DNA of 64,000 nt from contig NC_079891.1 in the NCBI RefSeq assembly GCF_024868665.1, forward strand, positions 31,394,036-31,458,035. The letters run 5' to 3'. How positions within the stretch are numbered: the first letter of the stretch is position 1; every line of letters begins with the position of its first letter. Shown here piece by piece: positions 23,574 through 35,990 of the stretch. The notes beneath the pieces were generated by a model. That model saw only the letters and a list, made by a program, of their open reading frames with translations, made no database searches and was not told where the DNA came from. A program made the translations under genes and the position numbers. This DNA comes from Triplophysa rosa (Eukaryota; Chordata; Actinopteri; Cypriniformes; Nemacheilidae).

Positions 23574-23958
23574 TTAAAGTGATGTGAAATGAAAATTCCG
23601 TCATCATTTACTCACCCTCATGTAATTTCTTACCTGTATAAATGACGTCTGTGTTCTGATGAACACAGAGAAAGATATTTGGAAGAATGTTAGTAATTTT
23701 CAGTTCCGGGACATCATTGACTAGAGGTGCCCGAGAACTCTTTGTTTTCCTAAATTCTTCAAAATATCTCATTGTGTTCAACAGAACAAAAAAAACACTA
23801 TATATTTTTTCCGACTATTGAAGTGGATGATGTCCCAGAACTGAAAATTGCTAACATTCTTCCAAATATCTTTCTCTGTGTTTTTTACAGGTTTGAAACA
23901 ACCTGAGGGTGAGTAAATGATGACAGATTTTTCATCTTTGGATGAACTATCCCTTTAA
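23574..23958. mobile_element. Angel-type element, copy 7
   Basis: A complete-looking member between TTAA at 23574-23577 and TTAA at 23955-23958. Left 'gaaaattccgtcatcattta' pairs with right 'gagtaaatgatgacagattt'; 'agagaaagatatttggaaga' pairs with 'tcttccaaatatctttctct'; and the centre 'cagttccgggacatcattga' pairs with 'gatgtcccagaactg'. Length about 380 bp. Confidence 0.85.
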
Positions 23959-25083
23959 GTACTGTGGGTAAAAGCAGGGCCTCTCTGTGTAGTACGGCTG
24001 ATGAATTTGAATACTTTTCACTGATGCAGGTCCAGAGTGACCGAGGCTTAAAATAAAAACATGGCTGCAAAACATTAGGTCTCCAGGCAACAGCTAACAG
24101 TGGTGGATCGGTGCTACGTGGGACAGTGGCTCATGACTTAACTCGTAGATTCGGTTTCAGGGTCTCAAAGGGGAGTTAGAGGCAAGACTGAACACATCTG
24201 TCCCAAAATGTCAAACGTTCATCTGGGGTAAACGGAAGGCGTTCTGGGTCCTGCAAGGACGAGCAGACCCTCATATAGAGTTTTGTTATTACATCCTTTT
24301 AACCGTCCCATGATTCCCCCTTTGCGAATTATTCTTTAAGCTCTGCTCAATGCATTCAGCAAAATACTTTAAATTCGCTTTTTGTCAGACAATACGGTGC
24401 CTATTTGTACTACCTGACAGTTTTAGTTGCAACATTGCAAAAATTTTCTTTCTCTGTTCTACTGTGTTTGTTAAGCAAACACACAAATGTGTACAGTTTA
24501 CTTTACTTCTTAAAAAATGTGACTTTTTGAAGCTTTTTCATTGCTCTCTTAGGCTCCTGGCTTTAGGTCAATGGGCCATCATGACCCACTCAGAGCTAAA
24601 ACCCCACCTTCCCTAATGGACAGAAGTGCCACATTTTTAAGTCTGTCTGTGTGCCAACAGCTTGAGTAGTTCATGGGTAATATTTCTCAAAGAGTGAGAA
24701 GGGGGGTGCCGTGTAATAAAACCCTAATGTGAATCCTATAGGGAAACCAAGTTGGCTGACTTGTGCCATCAACAACACGTATGAAAGGCACCTGTCACAA
24801 TGTGAAGCAATGCAGCCTGTTGTCCACGTCCCAGAGGAGCCTTCCATCTTACCGTCTCATCCAGTTAGTATTAGTCTAATCCGTCTTTCTCTGCAGCTTT
24901 ATTTAGCTCTGCAAAATTTAATGCCGATTGGAGCAGTCAGGTCAAGATTTGTGGTGATGCTTTTTAGAAATGAGTAGGCTTTAGCTTAACCATAACCTAA
25001 CTTTCCAGTTATTGACATTCAGTAACTGCTGTTGTGCATGTGTGCATTTACAGAATGTTGTTTGTTTAAATGAATGGATTTAT
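23959..25083. other. Gene-free stretch
   Basis: No gene, RNA or repeat recognised. Frames of 61-88 codons are unremarkable. Confidence 0.4.
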
Positions 25084-25150
25084 GTTCTCATAGCTCAACT
25101 GGCAGAGCATCATCACATGAGATCTCGTCACACCCCTACTGCTAACACAA
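25084..25150 (+). mobile_element. Interrupted tRNA-derived SINE head
   Basis: Box A-like 'tagctcaactggcagagcat' is followed by 27 bases carrying a hAT terminus and then 'ctaacacaatgctaacacaag', the next part of the SINE head. It appears to be a SINE broken by transposon sequence. Confidence 0.5.
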
Positions 25151-25920
25151 TGCTAACACAAGATCCGATTGATCTCGCGAGAACACAATATCCTCACGCA
25201 ATTGGCATGATGGAGTGCTGGGCTCGAAATTGCCACCATTTTAGTCGCCTATATTTAATCTGTGCGACCTCAAAATATATTTGGGAGCATTTGTGTGAGT
25301 GCACATTTTGTTGTGGTGCGACCTGTTTTCATTACTGTACAGAACACGCTAATAACTGCACAAATGTGCGGGCTGTGACTGTGAGCTACAATGTCCGGCC
25401 TGGCCATTCATAAAGACAACGTGCTTTTCCATCCGGCACAACTTTCCCACCGTTTCTCTATGTAAACACGTTCTCTATGTTAACTGTTTCTCTGAAGGCT
25501 ATGAGGGTTCAGTCAGTGGAGGAAGGAGGATTGACAGTGTGATATGATCGCCACCTCTGCTAACACGAGCACTATGCAATAAGCATATAGAGAAAACAAC
25601 CACAGCTCTTTACTAAAAGCTACAGTATACCTGTTACGAAAACAAAGCATAATTTATGTGAGTTTGTGAGAAAACATTTTGCAGTGTTTACATATTGTTT
25701 ATTACTGCATAATTTAATTAATTGAAATAGAGGTTTAATTTGTTTCATAAAGTACAAGTTGATTTTATAATGCCTACATTTTTTGCATTTTGTGTTTTTA
25801 AGTTGAATAAGAGACTTTTTTCCCCTGTATATTTCATCATTGAGGATTTCTTTAAAAAAGACTTAAAATCTCGTCTCGTCTCGTCTCGTCTCGTGGGATA
25901 AGTGTCTCGTCACACCCCTG
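25110..25920 (-). mobile_element. Non-autonomous hAT-like element
   Basis: The right edge is 'tctcgtcacacccctg' (25905-25920), on the minus strand 'caggggtgtgacgaga', a typical hAT terminus, preceded by a (tctcg)n tract at 25868-25894. A second copy of the 15-base word tctcgtcacacccct is at 25123-25137, but in the same orientation rather than inverted. The interior has no credible transposase frame. Boundaries on the left are uncertain. Confidence 0.55.
25868..25894. repeat. (TCTCG)n tandem repeat
   Basis: About five tandem copies of tctcg/ctcgt lie directly inside the hAT-like terminus. They look like a subterminal repeat array and not an independent microsatellite. Confidence 0.85.
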
Positions 25921-25974
25921 GTTAGCAGTGTACTTTTAGCACTATAAAAGTACAAGCGTATGGATGTGACTTTT

Positions 25975-26106
25975 TACATTTATGCATTTGGCAGATTATT
26001 TTAACCAGCGGCCATTAAAGGTATACACTTTATCAGAATGATTGTGTTCTGTTCTTGGGATTGAACCACAACCTTGGCATTGCATGCTCTAGCAGTTAAG
26101 CTTATA
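25975..26106 (-). mobile_element. tRNA-derived SINE, antisense
   Basis: The minus strand reads 'gctagagcatgcaatgcc', box B 'ggttgtggttcaatcccaag', 'aacagaacacaatcattctg', then a diverged core ending 'tctgccaaatgcataaatgt'. Same family as 8262-8381 but closer to full length. The rebuilt head does not make a functional tRNA. Confidence 0.75.
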
Positions 26107-26271
26107 GGCACACTTAACTTTACAAATAAATTTAGTGAAATATAGTACATTTACAAAGCGAAATTAATTGAGTTAACAAACATGGGAATAATCTTGATTA
26201 TTTAAATCTATTGACAGCCTCATATGTTTCCAGTTGTGAAAGTAATTTTTTTGTTTGTGTGCACTAGAGCT

Positions 26272-26575
26272 GTCACGGTATATGTTTTTCTCTACACGGT
26301 TATCGTGGCCAAAAGAATTCAAGAAAGTGATCACTGTATCTATTGCATTTTTAAAAGACACAAACAATACTATCGGGCAATTCTTAAAAAAAAATTGTGT
26401 GTGTGTTTTCTCTGTTTTGGTCAATGAATTAAACTCAAAATATGAGTGGCCCTTAAGGCAAAGGTTTAGCTGAATTATTTACGATATTATATGTGTAAAA
26501 CTAACACAGTGTCGATAATCGTGGTTTTAATCACGGATATTGTCAATACCGGTATTTTGTGATACCCCAAAATAA
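26272..26575. mobile_element. DNA transposon remnant ('gctgtcacggtat')
   Basis: Left 'gctgtcacggtatatg' and right 'aataccggtattttgtgatacc' are partly inverted to one another, the pattern of a fish hAT family with 'gctgtcacggta' ends. The interior is AT-rich; overlapping short frames in three readings here are not genes. Confidence 0.45.
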
Positions 26576-26871
26576 AATATCAGTGAAGCAATTCTTAGTT
26601 TTAATCCTTCATTTTATAAGAAGACTAGTATTACTCATCTTTATCTGTCACTGCCCGGATTTACTCCAGTTTGTTTGACAAAGTCTACCACAATCAAGCC
26701 TTTAGAAATGACAGCTATGCCCTCGAACCCTCACGCTTCACATTAGCTAAAGCCCTCTACACTAATTAATGCCTCCACCTTTGTTCACTGCTCACACCAC
26801 AATTGGAACCACCACTAAACTTCGCCCACAAAAGCTGACTGTCACTGTTCTCTCAGAAGGTGTACTCATGG
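26576..26871. other. Short unique stretch
   Basis: Nothing recognised. 26640-26860 is slightly GC-richer than its surroundings. Confidence 0.35.
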
Positions 26872-27219
26872 CAGGGATGCACAGAGATTACTTTGACAAG
26901 TTGTTTAGTACAGGGAACTGTGCGCATGCGACCACTTTATGATGTCAAAGGATGTCGCGAGCGGCGGGGCTACTGTCAGACCACCCGCTCTAGTCTGAAG
27001 TACATAAGTTACCGACCGGTAAAGATGCTTTCATTCCGAAATTTACACCGCAAGTTCCATGCTGTGTATTTCTCTGACACGTTTGCTCTCTCTCTCTCTC
27101 TCTCTCTGCGCTGGTTGCTGCTTGATCATATCACACGTCATTTCACTTATTCGGCCGAACACCGAACATGCTATTTTCGGCCGAATATTTTCGGTTGCCG
27201 AACATTCAGTGCATCCCTA
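26872..27219. mobile_element. Non-autonomous hAT-like element ('cagggatgcac')
   Basis: The terminus 'cagggatgcac' at 26872 is matched in reverse complement by 'gtgcatcccta' at 27209-27219. Subterminal 'ttcggccgaa' words near the right end are typical of a fish hAT family. The flanks (actcatgg, acagtaaa) show no 8-bp duplication, so one end may be secondary. It includes a (CT)11 tract at 27086-27107. A 158-codon frame across it is incidental. Confidence 0.65.
27086..27107. repeat. (CT)11 microsatellite
   Basis: 22 bases of perfect CT inside the hAT-like element at 26872-27219. Confidence 0.95.
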
Positions 27220-28070
27220 ACAGTAAATGTTGCCAGGTTATTTTGTATAAAAAATGTGCGTTATTATATGAACCTTTTTTATATAAACACAGTACAAAAT
27301 GATGCTTTGGTCAATATCTCTCTTGCTATGTCTTAGTTTTACAAAATTTTTGATTTCAGATTTTGAGTTATTACATTTAAGCTTTTATTCCACATGGCCC
27401 TGCCCTGGTTTTCAAGTTCTAGAGCACTAGAGCATAGACATTGGCTCATTGCCTGTCACTTTGAATGACTCCATGAAAACCAAAAGCCATTTAGAGCACA
27501 GTAGCCGGGGTAATTTGTTTTGACATGGGCTAATACCTCTCTTAAACTTGGCCAGGTTTGGGTTCAGCAGCCCCATTCAAGCCAGGCTGGGACAGAGTGG
27601 CCCTGTCTGTTGCCCTCTGTGAGAGGAATGTTTCTGGCATGTCTCAGTGAAATCTAGACAGAGATCAAGACAAGACTGACATCACTGCGGCCTGTCTATC
27701 TCCTGTCAGCTTTCTAAAATGTTCCTGTGTTCATTTGAACATTTGGGTGAGGAAACTGTGGGAAACCAACTGGCCACCAGAACACAAGTTTGTGTTAACC
27801 GTTTTTGATAAGCGCTATAGTTTACTGTACATGGGATTTCCTATAGAGGAACGAAATCACTGTATGACAGGATGATCTTACAAGGTCTCATTATATGTGT
27901 GGGAGAGTGAAGGGTTTAGCAGATTGAAGCAGGGCTTTGTCTACACTGTCAAAGTCTAAAGAGGCAAGGTAAACTCCAGAAACCTTTTAAAATGAGTCAG
28001 ACTAATTTAATGGCCCTGGCTTAACTCTGCATAATTGCAGAAAGATAAATAGCACTCATCTAGGTTGATA
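27220..28070. other. Gene-free stretch
   Basis: No gene. The interval 27400-27800 is GC-richer, lacks simple repeats and could be conserved non-coding DNA. It has no long open frame. Confidence 0.35.
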
Positions 28071-28078
28071 CTTGGCAC

Positions 28079-28552
28079 CAGTTTTGGGTAAGTTACTCTG
28101 AAAAAGTAATTAATTACTAGTTACTAATTACACATTCAATAATGTAATTAGATTACTGTACAAGTTATTCTCTTCAAAAAGTATTTAATTACTTATTACT
28201 AATTACTTTCTATATCCTACATCAACCTTGATGAGTTAAGTGATTCAAGGATGAAACGGCTCTTTTAATTCATTCAAATAAATAATATAAAGCTACATAA
28301 AGTATTATTATTAATTACAAATGTGAGAATTATACATTAAAGCACGGATTTTAAAGTTAGACTTTGAATTTTGATGTAAATTCCTCTTCTGCGCACACAC
28401 ATATTACACAAAGTATTTAGTTTAATTACATCAAAAGTAACTGTAATTAAATTACAGAAAAAATAAGAGTAATCCCTTACTTTACTTTTTCAAGGGAAAA
28501 GTAATTAAATTACAGTAACTAATTACTTAGTAACTAGTTACACCCAACACTG
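28079..28552. mobile_element. hAT miniature element with perfect 8-bp target duplication
   Basis: The terminus 'cagttttgggtaa' on the left and 'acacccaacactg' on the right are imperfect inverted repeats. The flanks are identical 8-bp words cttggcac at 28071-28078 and 28553-28560, the duplication size of hAT insertions. The interior is made of paired 'taattaaattac' / 'taattacttagtaactagtt' words, so it is strongly self-complementary. 474 bp, non-coding. Confidence 0.88.
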
Positions 28553-28684
28553 CTTGGCACGTCGTCATGCTGAAGGTGACAAAACATACATTATTTAACT
28601 GGTCAGGATGAGTAAACAAGTAAATAACAAGGATTGAAAAGACAAGCAAGTCTTTTATTTCCTAAACGTGTGTATTTGATCTGT

Positions 28685-28990
28685 TTAAGTAATAGTTCAC
28701 CCAAAAATAAAAATATTTTATTATCTATTCATCCTTGTGTCGTTTAAAGCCTATGACTGTCTTTCTTCTGCAGTACACAAAAGAAGATATTTTGAAAAAC
28801 GTTGGTAATCAAACTGCATGGGCCTCCATTGAATTCTTTGTATGGACACTAAACCATTGAGACATTTCTCAAAATTTCTTATTCCAATTCCATTGTTCCA
28901 CATAAGAAAACATTTTATATGGGTTTTGAATTACATAAGGGTGAATAAATGATAACAGACTTTTTCTTTTTGGGTGATCCATCGCTTTTA
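28685..28990. mobile_element. Angel-type element, copy 8
   Basis: Left end TTAA (28685-28688) + 'gtaatagttcacccaaaaat'; right end 'ttctttttgggtgatccatcg'-like sequence to about 28990. The interior carries 'cacaaaagaagatattttg' and a decayed right partner. Confidence 0.75.
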
Positions 28991-31900
28991 TTTTAAAAAT
29001 ATCCCAGCGTAATATGCAGAGTCAGGTAAAACAAAGGTCTCTTTTTTTGGTTGAAAAAAAAGATCATGCCTGATTATGCATCACAGTTTGGGAAGACAGT
29101 TCACCTACACAGTCATTAGTGCCATCTGTTGGCCAATATGGCTGCTACCTCTAGTGTTTATAGCTATACTTTGTTGTTTGTTCATAGAAATTGTGTTTGG
29201 CTGCGTATATAAACAAAAATTTATATTACAATAGGTCAATATATATATATACTTGAATCGCTGTAAGTCTACAATCATGTCAATGTCAACAGGTCTGAGT
29301 CAGAGTTTAAGGTAGGGTATAAATGTCATTGTCCTGAAGCATTGCCAGAGTTTACAGAGATGCTGGCCACTGGCCAGGATGTTGGGGGCCAATAATGACT
29401 TTGCATTCACTTTTCCTCACTCCGGTAGTATTACCAATCATTTTCCAACTGGTCTTTGTAGTCTTCTAAGGTCCAATTTGGCAGCCAAACCAAGTTACAG
29501 TAATTGACAGGACAGATCCAGTGAGGACAGAATAAAACTTTTTCAGAAGCGTCCTCAGCTGGTTCTCCTATAATCCACCATCATCTCTGCTGTTTTCAGT
29601 CTGTTCGGCTCCAGGTGCTTTTGACTGCATCAGACAGCCAGCTGTTCAACTTCTCTTTTGTTGTGGATGAGTGTGTTACTGTAAATACCATTATCTTGGT
29701 ATGAAAACCATAGAAGTATCAGTGAGGACCCCTCATAGACGCAGGTGTGTGTATGTAAACCGCTTCACACATTCCCCCTCAGGGACTTTGGCATTAGGCA
29801 CCTTTAAAACAGGTTTATTCAAAATAATCATCCATGCAGGTAATTTTAAATACAGTGCCATATTGCACGTGGAATGCATCATGTAAAATTCACGTAGGTG
29901 ATTTTTTAGGGGCTGTTTAGTCTCTTGCTACATTGAGGCTTTAATGTCACATTGTTCACATACAACAAACCAACACCTGTCTAGCACAAGTTTAAATAAA
30001 GTCTTCAGATGTGATCAACATCAGGTGCTCATGCCAGGCAGACGCTTTTGTCCCTGCTGACGAAATGCTTGTGTTTCTTAGTAACGTAATTACATGTATC
30101 AAACATCAAATAATAGGCGAGCGGCAGCTGGTCTTTGGTAGTGTGTGCCAGGGCAATAACTCACAAACATTGGCGTCTTTTAAAAATAATAAACTAAAGG
30201 CCAAAACAGACAAAAACAGAGTATCGTTTTTCAAAAGCGATGGTCAAACATCACGCACACGTAAGAACAGGGATCGTGCCTGTGGCGTAAAGGACAGAGA
30301 AAGGTGCGCGGCAGTTAAAAGGAAGGTGTTGATACACTGTATCCGCTAGCGAACAATTCACCTGCCTGCGTCTCTCACCGCAGCCATTGAACAGACAGCG
30401 TGCCTTTTCTCTGTGCAAATTGACGTGTCAACGCTTGACTGTATTGATCCAAACCTCAGGTGCAAAGAGTGGCGGCCCGCTGGACACCTTACTGCTTTTT
30501 TATTTTTGTTTGTTTCGCCTTTATTCGGGAACAGACCGCCGCAGCGCGTGCAGTTCAGAAGTAGGCAAACACTGTGTGCAAGCTGCATTCGCCTGCTTAA
30601 AAGAGTAGACAAAACAACTAATTTTTACTGTATCAAGCTCTCAGGTCTGTACAAACAGAGGCCGAGGAGATCTGTAGGAGAGACCATGCTTAGCATCCTT
30701 GCTGTGGTGCACGATGACAGCTGCTGTTAGGGGTCTTTTGTGTGGACATGGACACTGTAGACAGGAGAGCTCAGTAACGCACACAAAAAACGAGCGGGAC
30801 TGCCTGCAGCTGCCTGTGGTTACCTCTGAAGTCCCTGCTTTTAGTAACACTGAATTGATCGGGTCAGTGGGTATCAAAGAGAACAGATAGTGGCATTTAA
30901 ACTGAGAAAATGGTTAATATTAAATGAAGTTTCAGTTTCAGAAAATAATTTTTAAAAGGTCAATTAGTGTGAATGGCTGGATGAGTACTATAAATAAATG
31001 ACAGTTTGTAAAGATCTATATATTTTAATCAAAAAGCCCCATATTTATTATGTTATTTAGGTTAAAAACTTAACCTAACGTTTTTTAAATATACAAATTT
31101 GAAGATTCTATACAACATTGAAAGGTTTAGATTGCAGTAATGTTTTTTTTTCTTAAATAATTTTTAAGTCATAATATTAGTAAATAGTATTAGTAAAATA
31201 TTATGGATAGACTCGGCTTATGAGGCGATACAAAACAGAATCATTTTCCATGAAAATTACAAAAACAGAAATTCTGACTTATTTCCAAAACATTCACAAA
31301 TTTTTTTTATACAACTTATAGAATTGATGACATTCAAGATTGAACATTCTGTATGTAGATTAATAGAAAATGAATAGAATTAAGAAAACTAAACCATAAT
31401 GGCGAAGCTCTGAAAGCAGTAAAACACAACATAAAGATAAAACCTTATTTTAAAACATTATTTGAACAAACGTTATACTGTTAAAAAATAAAATAAACAG
31501 TAGTTTTTGTATCATGATATATTATGCCATTGTACATTGTTACTGGCCGATGAAAGACGGATCTTTCATTCTGTGAGATTTGTTTTGGCACAAACAGATT
31601 TCTACTTTTCCATTTTTTATACAGATTATTAATTTTATAAAATACTTGCAGTGTCATATTTTCTGAAAGTGTAATGTTTCTGTTCATCCAACACAACAAA
31701 CTTTTTTAATTTTAATTCAATGATTAAATCTGTTCTTATCTGAAATTCAATATCTGTATGCGCCCGAACACTCTTCTCATGAAGCTTTCAGTATGAGAGA
31801 TTTCAGGGACAATTAAAACGTTCATATAATGAGAAGGTCATTAAGGTCGGGCAGACAGAAAGCGCATTTATTCTCGGTGGAAGTCCGGTGTGGTGGGGAT

Positions 31901-34900
31901 GACAGATGCCGGCAGCTGATTGGCCGGTTCCTGCTCGGATGGGACTCTCTGTCAACAGGTCCCAATTAGGCCAATCAGAATGGAAGGAAGTAGCTCAGAT
32001 GGGTCACTTTGTTAGTGGCTCTGTTTGTGAAGCTGAGATGAAAAACAAAACACAATTGCCTGTTCTTTCTTTCCTCCATCTGACCCGTTACTGATTTTGT
32101 GGAGTCGCAGTGACAAGGGATTTTGTCTTGTTTTGACCTCTGCGTTTTTGACGCACTATGAAGCCATTGAGCCATTGTTGTTGCTTTTAATGTCACTGAT
32201 GATATAAATATTGCCCAGTGTTGCATCTGTGAATTTGAATGGGGGTAATGGGTGAGCCAACATCCTGGTTTAAATGTGTCATCAAGATCCATTCAACAAG
32301 TACACATTTGAAACAATAATGGGTAAAATTAAACCTTTTGTAGGTTTGCTGCCTGAAATCACACTAGTAAAACTAAGCAGTAATGGTATTATCATAAAAA
32401 ACATTATTCCGTCAATTGATTTTTTTAAGTGTATCATTCATGTTAACAAGACATTATAATAAGTTATATTTAAAATTTATGGATGGGATTTTATTTAAGT
32501 CCAATATTAATATATTACTTTATGATTACTGCTCAAAAAGTATGTTTCGTCAAAAGATGTAATTCGAGAATATAAACATACAAAATACATCAATGCTAGA
32601 CCAATCCCACCCATATTTCAACCTTAAAGGGTTGGCGCAAGGGTTGACAAAGAAGGAATTTACAATCCAAACCCTCGTTCTGTGATGTGGGATGTATTTT
32701 GAGGTTGTCTGGCCTTTAAAAAGCACAAGCAATATTTTTGTTCAGCTTCTAGTGGAGCATGATGTTGTAAATGGCTTTGAGGGCAGACAGATGCCTGTGC
32801 GGCCCTGGAGCAGAAGCCGGCCGAACTCCGTTGACCGGGCCAAAGATCCTGCTGAAGAACTGGAACCCCTTTAACGCTTTGATGTAGTGTGATAAACAGA
32901 TGTAGACAGTGTGCATGCGCTTCTGTGTGTTATGCCAGTCTGTCTTAGTGGTTTCATTAGACTCGTTAACGCAAATAAATAATGAAGTCATTCATTTGAG
33001 ACTTTTAACTGGAGTACTCATTGTCTTGTGTTTGGCAGTACATGCTTTTTTGTCACTCATCTCATCCAGGTTTAATATTTCAGGTTGCCTTTTAAAAAGC
33101 AAACATGGATAGATTCATTAAAATTTAGTTTAAAGAAAGTCGGCCCTGAGCAGCCAAGAACTCCATCCACTGTTGACATTAAGTTCAGCACAGTGTTGGT
33201 AGAGTGAAACAAACTCGAGCATCTCCCAGCGGCCCCTGCTTCTTTTCCCAGGCTCATTAATCATACACCCTGCAGGGACCAATCACACAGCACCCTGCTT
33301 TGCCGGGACTCTCTGTCAGCCCCTCTCCTTGTGTCCACACTGGATTCCACGAGCCAATGGCGTTCTGCAGCTTGCAGCAGAGAGCATTGCTTCTCAACAA
33401 GGAAGAAAATTATGAGCTCCTTTGTCAACAATATTAATTACCAGTGGCCTTCATCCCTGAGCGTAAGGGTCGTGTCCATAAAGATTTCCGAAACATTAAA
33501 CCTGAGGCATCTTTTGTTACGCGCAGAGCGCGTTGGGTGGTGTTACACAACCAAAGAGAAACATATACGATACCTCTGAGACTCGCTCGAAGCAGCTTGC
33601 TTAACTGATTGTAAATGGCATTGCCTTTGGGGAGTGAACTCTGAGATTTCTATGTGGACTCTTGCAGAAGTGCTAACTATGGTAAGATTATCACCCGGAC
33701 CCTCGGTATCCCCTCGCGAAGACGTTTTGCTGTTGTGTTTTGGACTCGGGATAGAAGAATTGAATGAACTGCCATTGCATGAGCCAAATCTGTCAGAGTT
33801 TAGTTTTTCTCATTAGTCGTTCGGACATTTGGACTCGCAACACATTAGACAGCACGCTTCACCGCCTTCGTATCGTAGTGTATCATTGCGTATGTGACGA
33901 TTGGGACAAATACACAGTAAAAGCAAAGCAGAGACTCATTCACGCTCTAAATGGCTGTTCACACCTGACAAACCAGTTTTAACAAAGAGTCCAGTGCCAG
34001 ATTTTCATTTGGAAATAATGATGAAACTTGCAAAATGAGATTTCAGTCCTGGTGTGAGGGAGGTCTTGGAGATCACTAGATTGCTTTAACATCTTGTTGT
34101 TGTGGGTTTTTTTTAAGTCTGAAAGGTTTAAGTAGACCTTAAAGGTGAAGCTGGATAAAAGTGTTTGGACAAAAGCGTATGTTCAAAAGTCCAAACAGCA
34201 AGCAATTGTGGCAAGTACACACAATATAGAAATGACGTGTGTGTGTGTGCATGTGCAATCGTCTTGTCTACATGTGTGTATGCGTCGGTGCCCCTAACTA
34301 TGTTTTTTTCTTAGGGCAATTGGTCGGAGGAAATGTTCAATCTGAACCCAAATTCCGCTATTAAAGTGATGGACCCAATTTTGAAATAACCCTTTGATGA
34401 TGGGGACAAGGCATCAAACCAAAAGCTCTCTGTAGAGGCCAAACAGTGGTTCTGCCAATCAAACTCTCTTTGAGCTGATGGATTCAGAAGAGATGGAGTC
34501 ACTCGCTGCCTGAAGCACAGCAACACTTCCGTACTTGTTGCGTAGAAATGATATTGATGCAGGACATGTGAAACTCCATTAAAAATGTAAAAATATATAT
34601 ATTAAACATCACTCTGGAGTGTAGTAGGAGAGAGTATGTTCTAACCTTCTTATGCGTAGCGTGGAGGTGTGATTGACATCAGAATTGATGCTAATAGTTA
34701 TCAGCGCTCAGCTTAAGCATGTCACGATATGTTTACACTGTAAAACCGCTGAACCCACCAGCACTGCTTGCTTCATACACACACTTTTTCTCTGATACAT
34801 GTGTTTTGTCACCTTTCTGACTTACAAATACGCACAAACCTACACTTGGCTCGGCGATATTCGTTACTAAATAAATTAGATCTCTGGGGCATTTTATTTC

Positions 34901-35567
34901 AGTGATTTATGGTCGAGCTAAAACCGTTGAGACAGAGAGTTATGGCCTGTGAATTGCTTGTTTTGGCTTTTCAGTTAAAAGCATTGTGTCAGTTACAATG
35001 AAGATACCGGTGAAGACGCAGGTCAGAGGTTTCAGGTGCTTGTGTATATGTGTGCACTCCGGAGCACAATTTTTAAAACCTTTTTATACTTATGTGAATG
35101 TCTGTGTGTCTGTGCATGCAGCATAAATGTATTTATGATGGGTTGTGTGTGTGAATGTGTACGTTGGACACTACACTAGGAAAATCAGCTGCTCTCCATA
35201 TGGGTGGCCTTTTTCCCTAACCCCCAAAATACCTCCCCTCCCCATTACTTCTACAGGCCCCTAGGAGACTAAGAAAGTCATGCTGTTTCAGTGCTTTGTC
35301 ATAAAACATATAATAAAATAAACATAAAATATGTATTTTGTATTTGTATAATACTCACACACATATCTATATTGGCCATAGCCTTAAAAAATGTCATGTG
35401 GTGTGACATTGATTTATCTTAAAATTGATTAATTTTCTTGACATGCTTAACATTTCTTTTAATAAATCTTAAACTTATATATATGACTGATATAAAGAGA
35501 GATTTATTTTCATATTTCAGCCACAAAAATGAGATTTTTATTTATTTAATACAGTTATTAATATTAT
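28991..35567. other. Long nearly repeat-free region without genes
   Basis: 6.5 kb with no transposon I can recognise and no credible gene. Frames of 60-112 codons overlap one another on both strands at 30011-30890 without protein resemblance. The intervals 29340-29660, 30230-30800, 31860-32180 and 33150-33720 are GC-richer; 30900-31700 and 32380-32600 are very AT-rich. 34233-34290 and 35040-35160 are imperfect GT-rich. Paired CCAAT motifs lie at 31916-31978. Confidence 0.4.
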
Positions 35568-35576
35568 TGGTCTCAC

Positions 35577-35981
35577 TCACTGATCTATATAAATGACTGG
35601 ATTGTGTCTAGAACGCTAAACCAACGGCAGGAGGTGAAGCCACCAGAACCGATCGCGCCGCCATCTTGGTATGCCCAACTGACAGAGAGCGCCATTGACT
35701 TACAGTCAAAATGACAATCAAAATAACCCGTTTTTCAGCTTATTAGGCGCGCGATACATTTTTAGTTCACATGTGTGTTTAAATGAATTGTTACTTCTGA
35801 TGTTTTTTCCAATGTTTATGTTTATTAAGGGCAGAATAGTGGCGTATAGAAATCAATGTATTTAATGGCACATGTGTAATTGTTTAGAAATAAAGCTTCA
35901 TGACTTAAAGAACATACAGCCTGTAGCTGTAGCTTCAGTGTAATGACGTCATGAGCAATCCAGTCATTTATATAGATCAAG
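35577..35981. mobile_element. Miniature element with 24-bp perfect inverted termini
   Basis: Positions 35581-35604 (beginning tgatctatataaatgact) and 35956-35979 are perfect reverse complements over 24 bases. The 9-base word tggtctcac occurs at 35568-35576 and 35982-35990 as a likely target duplication, which would suit a Mutator-like transposase. A few bases between the duplication and the perfect repeat differ, so exact ends are uncertain. No coding capacity. Confidence 0.82.
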
Positions 35982-35990
35982 TGGTCTCAC

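Noticed and set aside
25868..25894. CRISPR-like short repeats
   Set aside because: The tctcg units are contiguous with no spacers and belong to a hAT subterminal array in a eukaryotic genome.
26860..27336. 158-codon plus-strand frame
   Set aside because: It runs through a non-autonomous hAT-like element and a CT microsatellite, with no transposase-like motifs.
30011..30890. Cluster of six overlapping frames on both strands
   Set aside because: Mutual overlap in several frames reflects GC-richer DNA with fewer stops, not genes.
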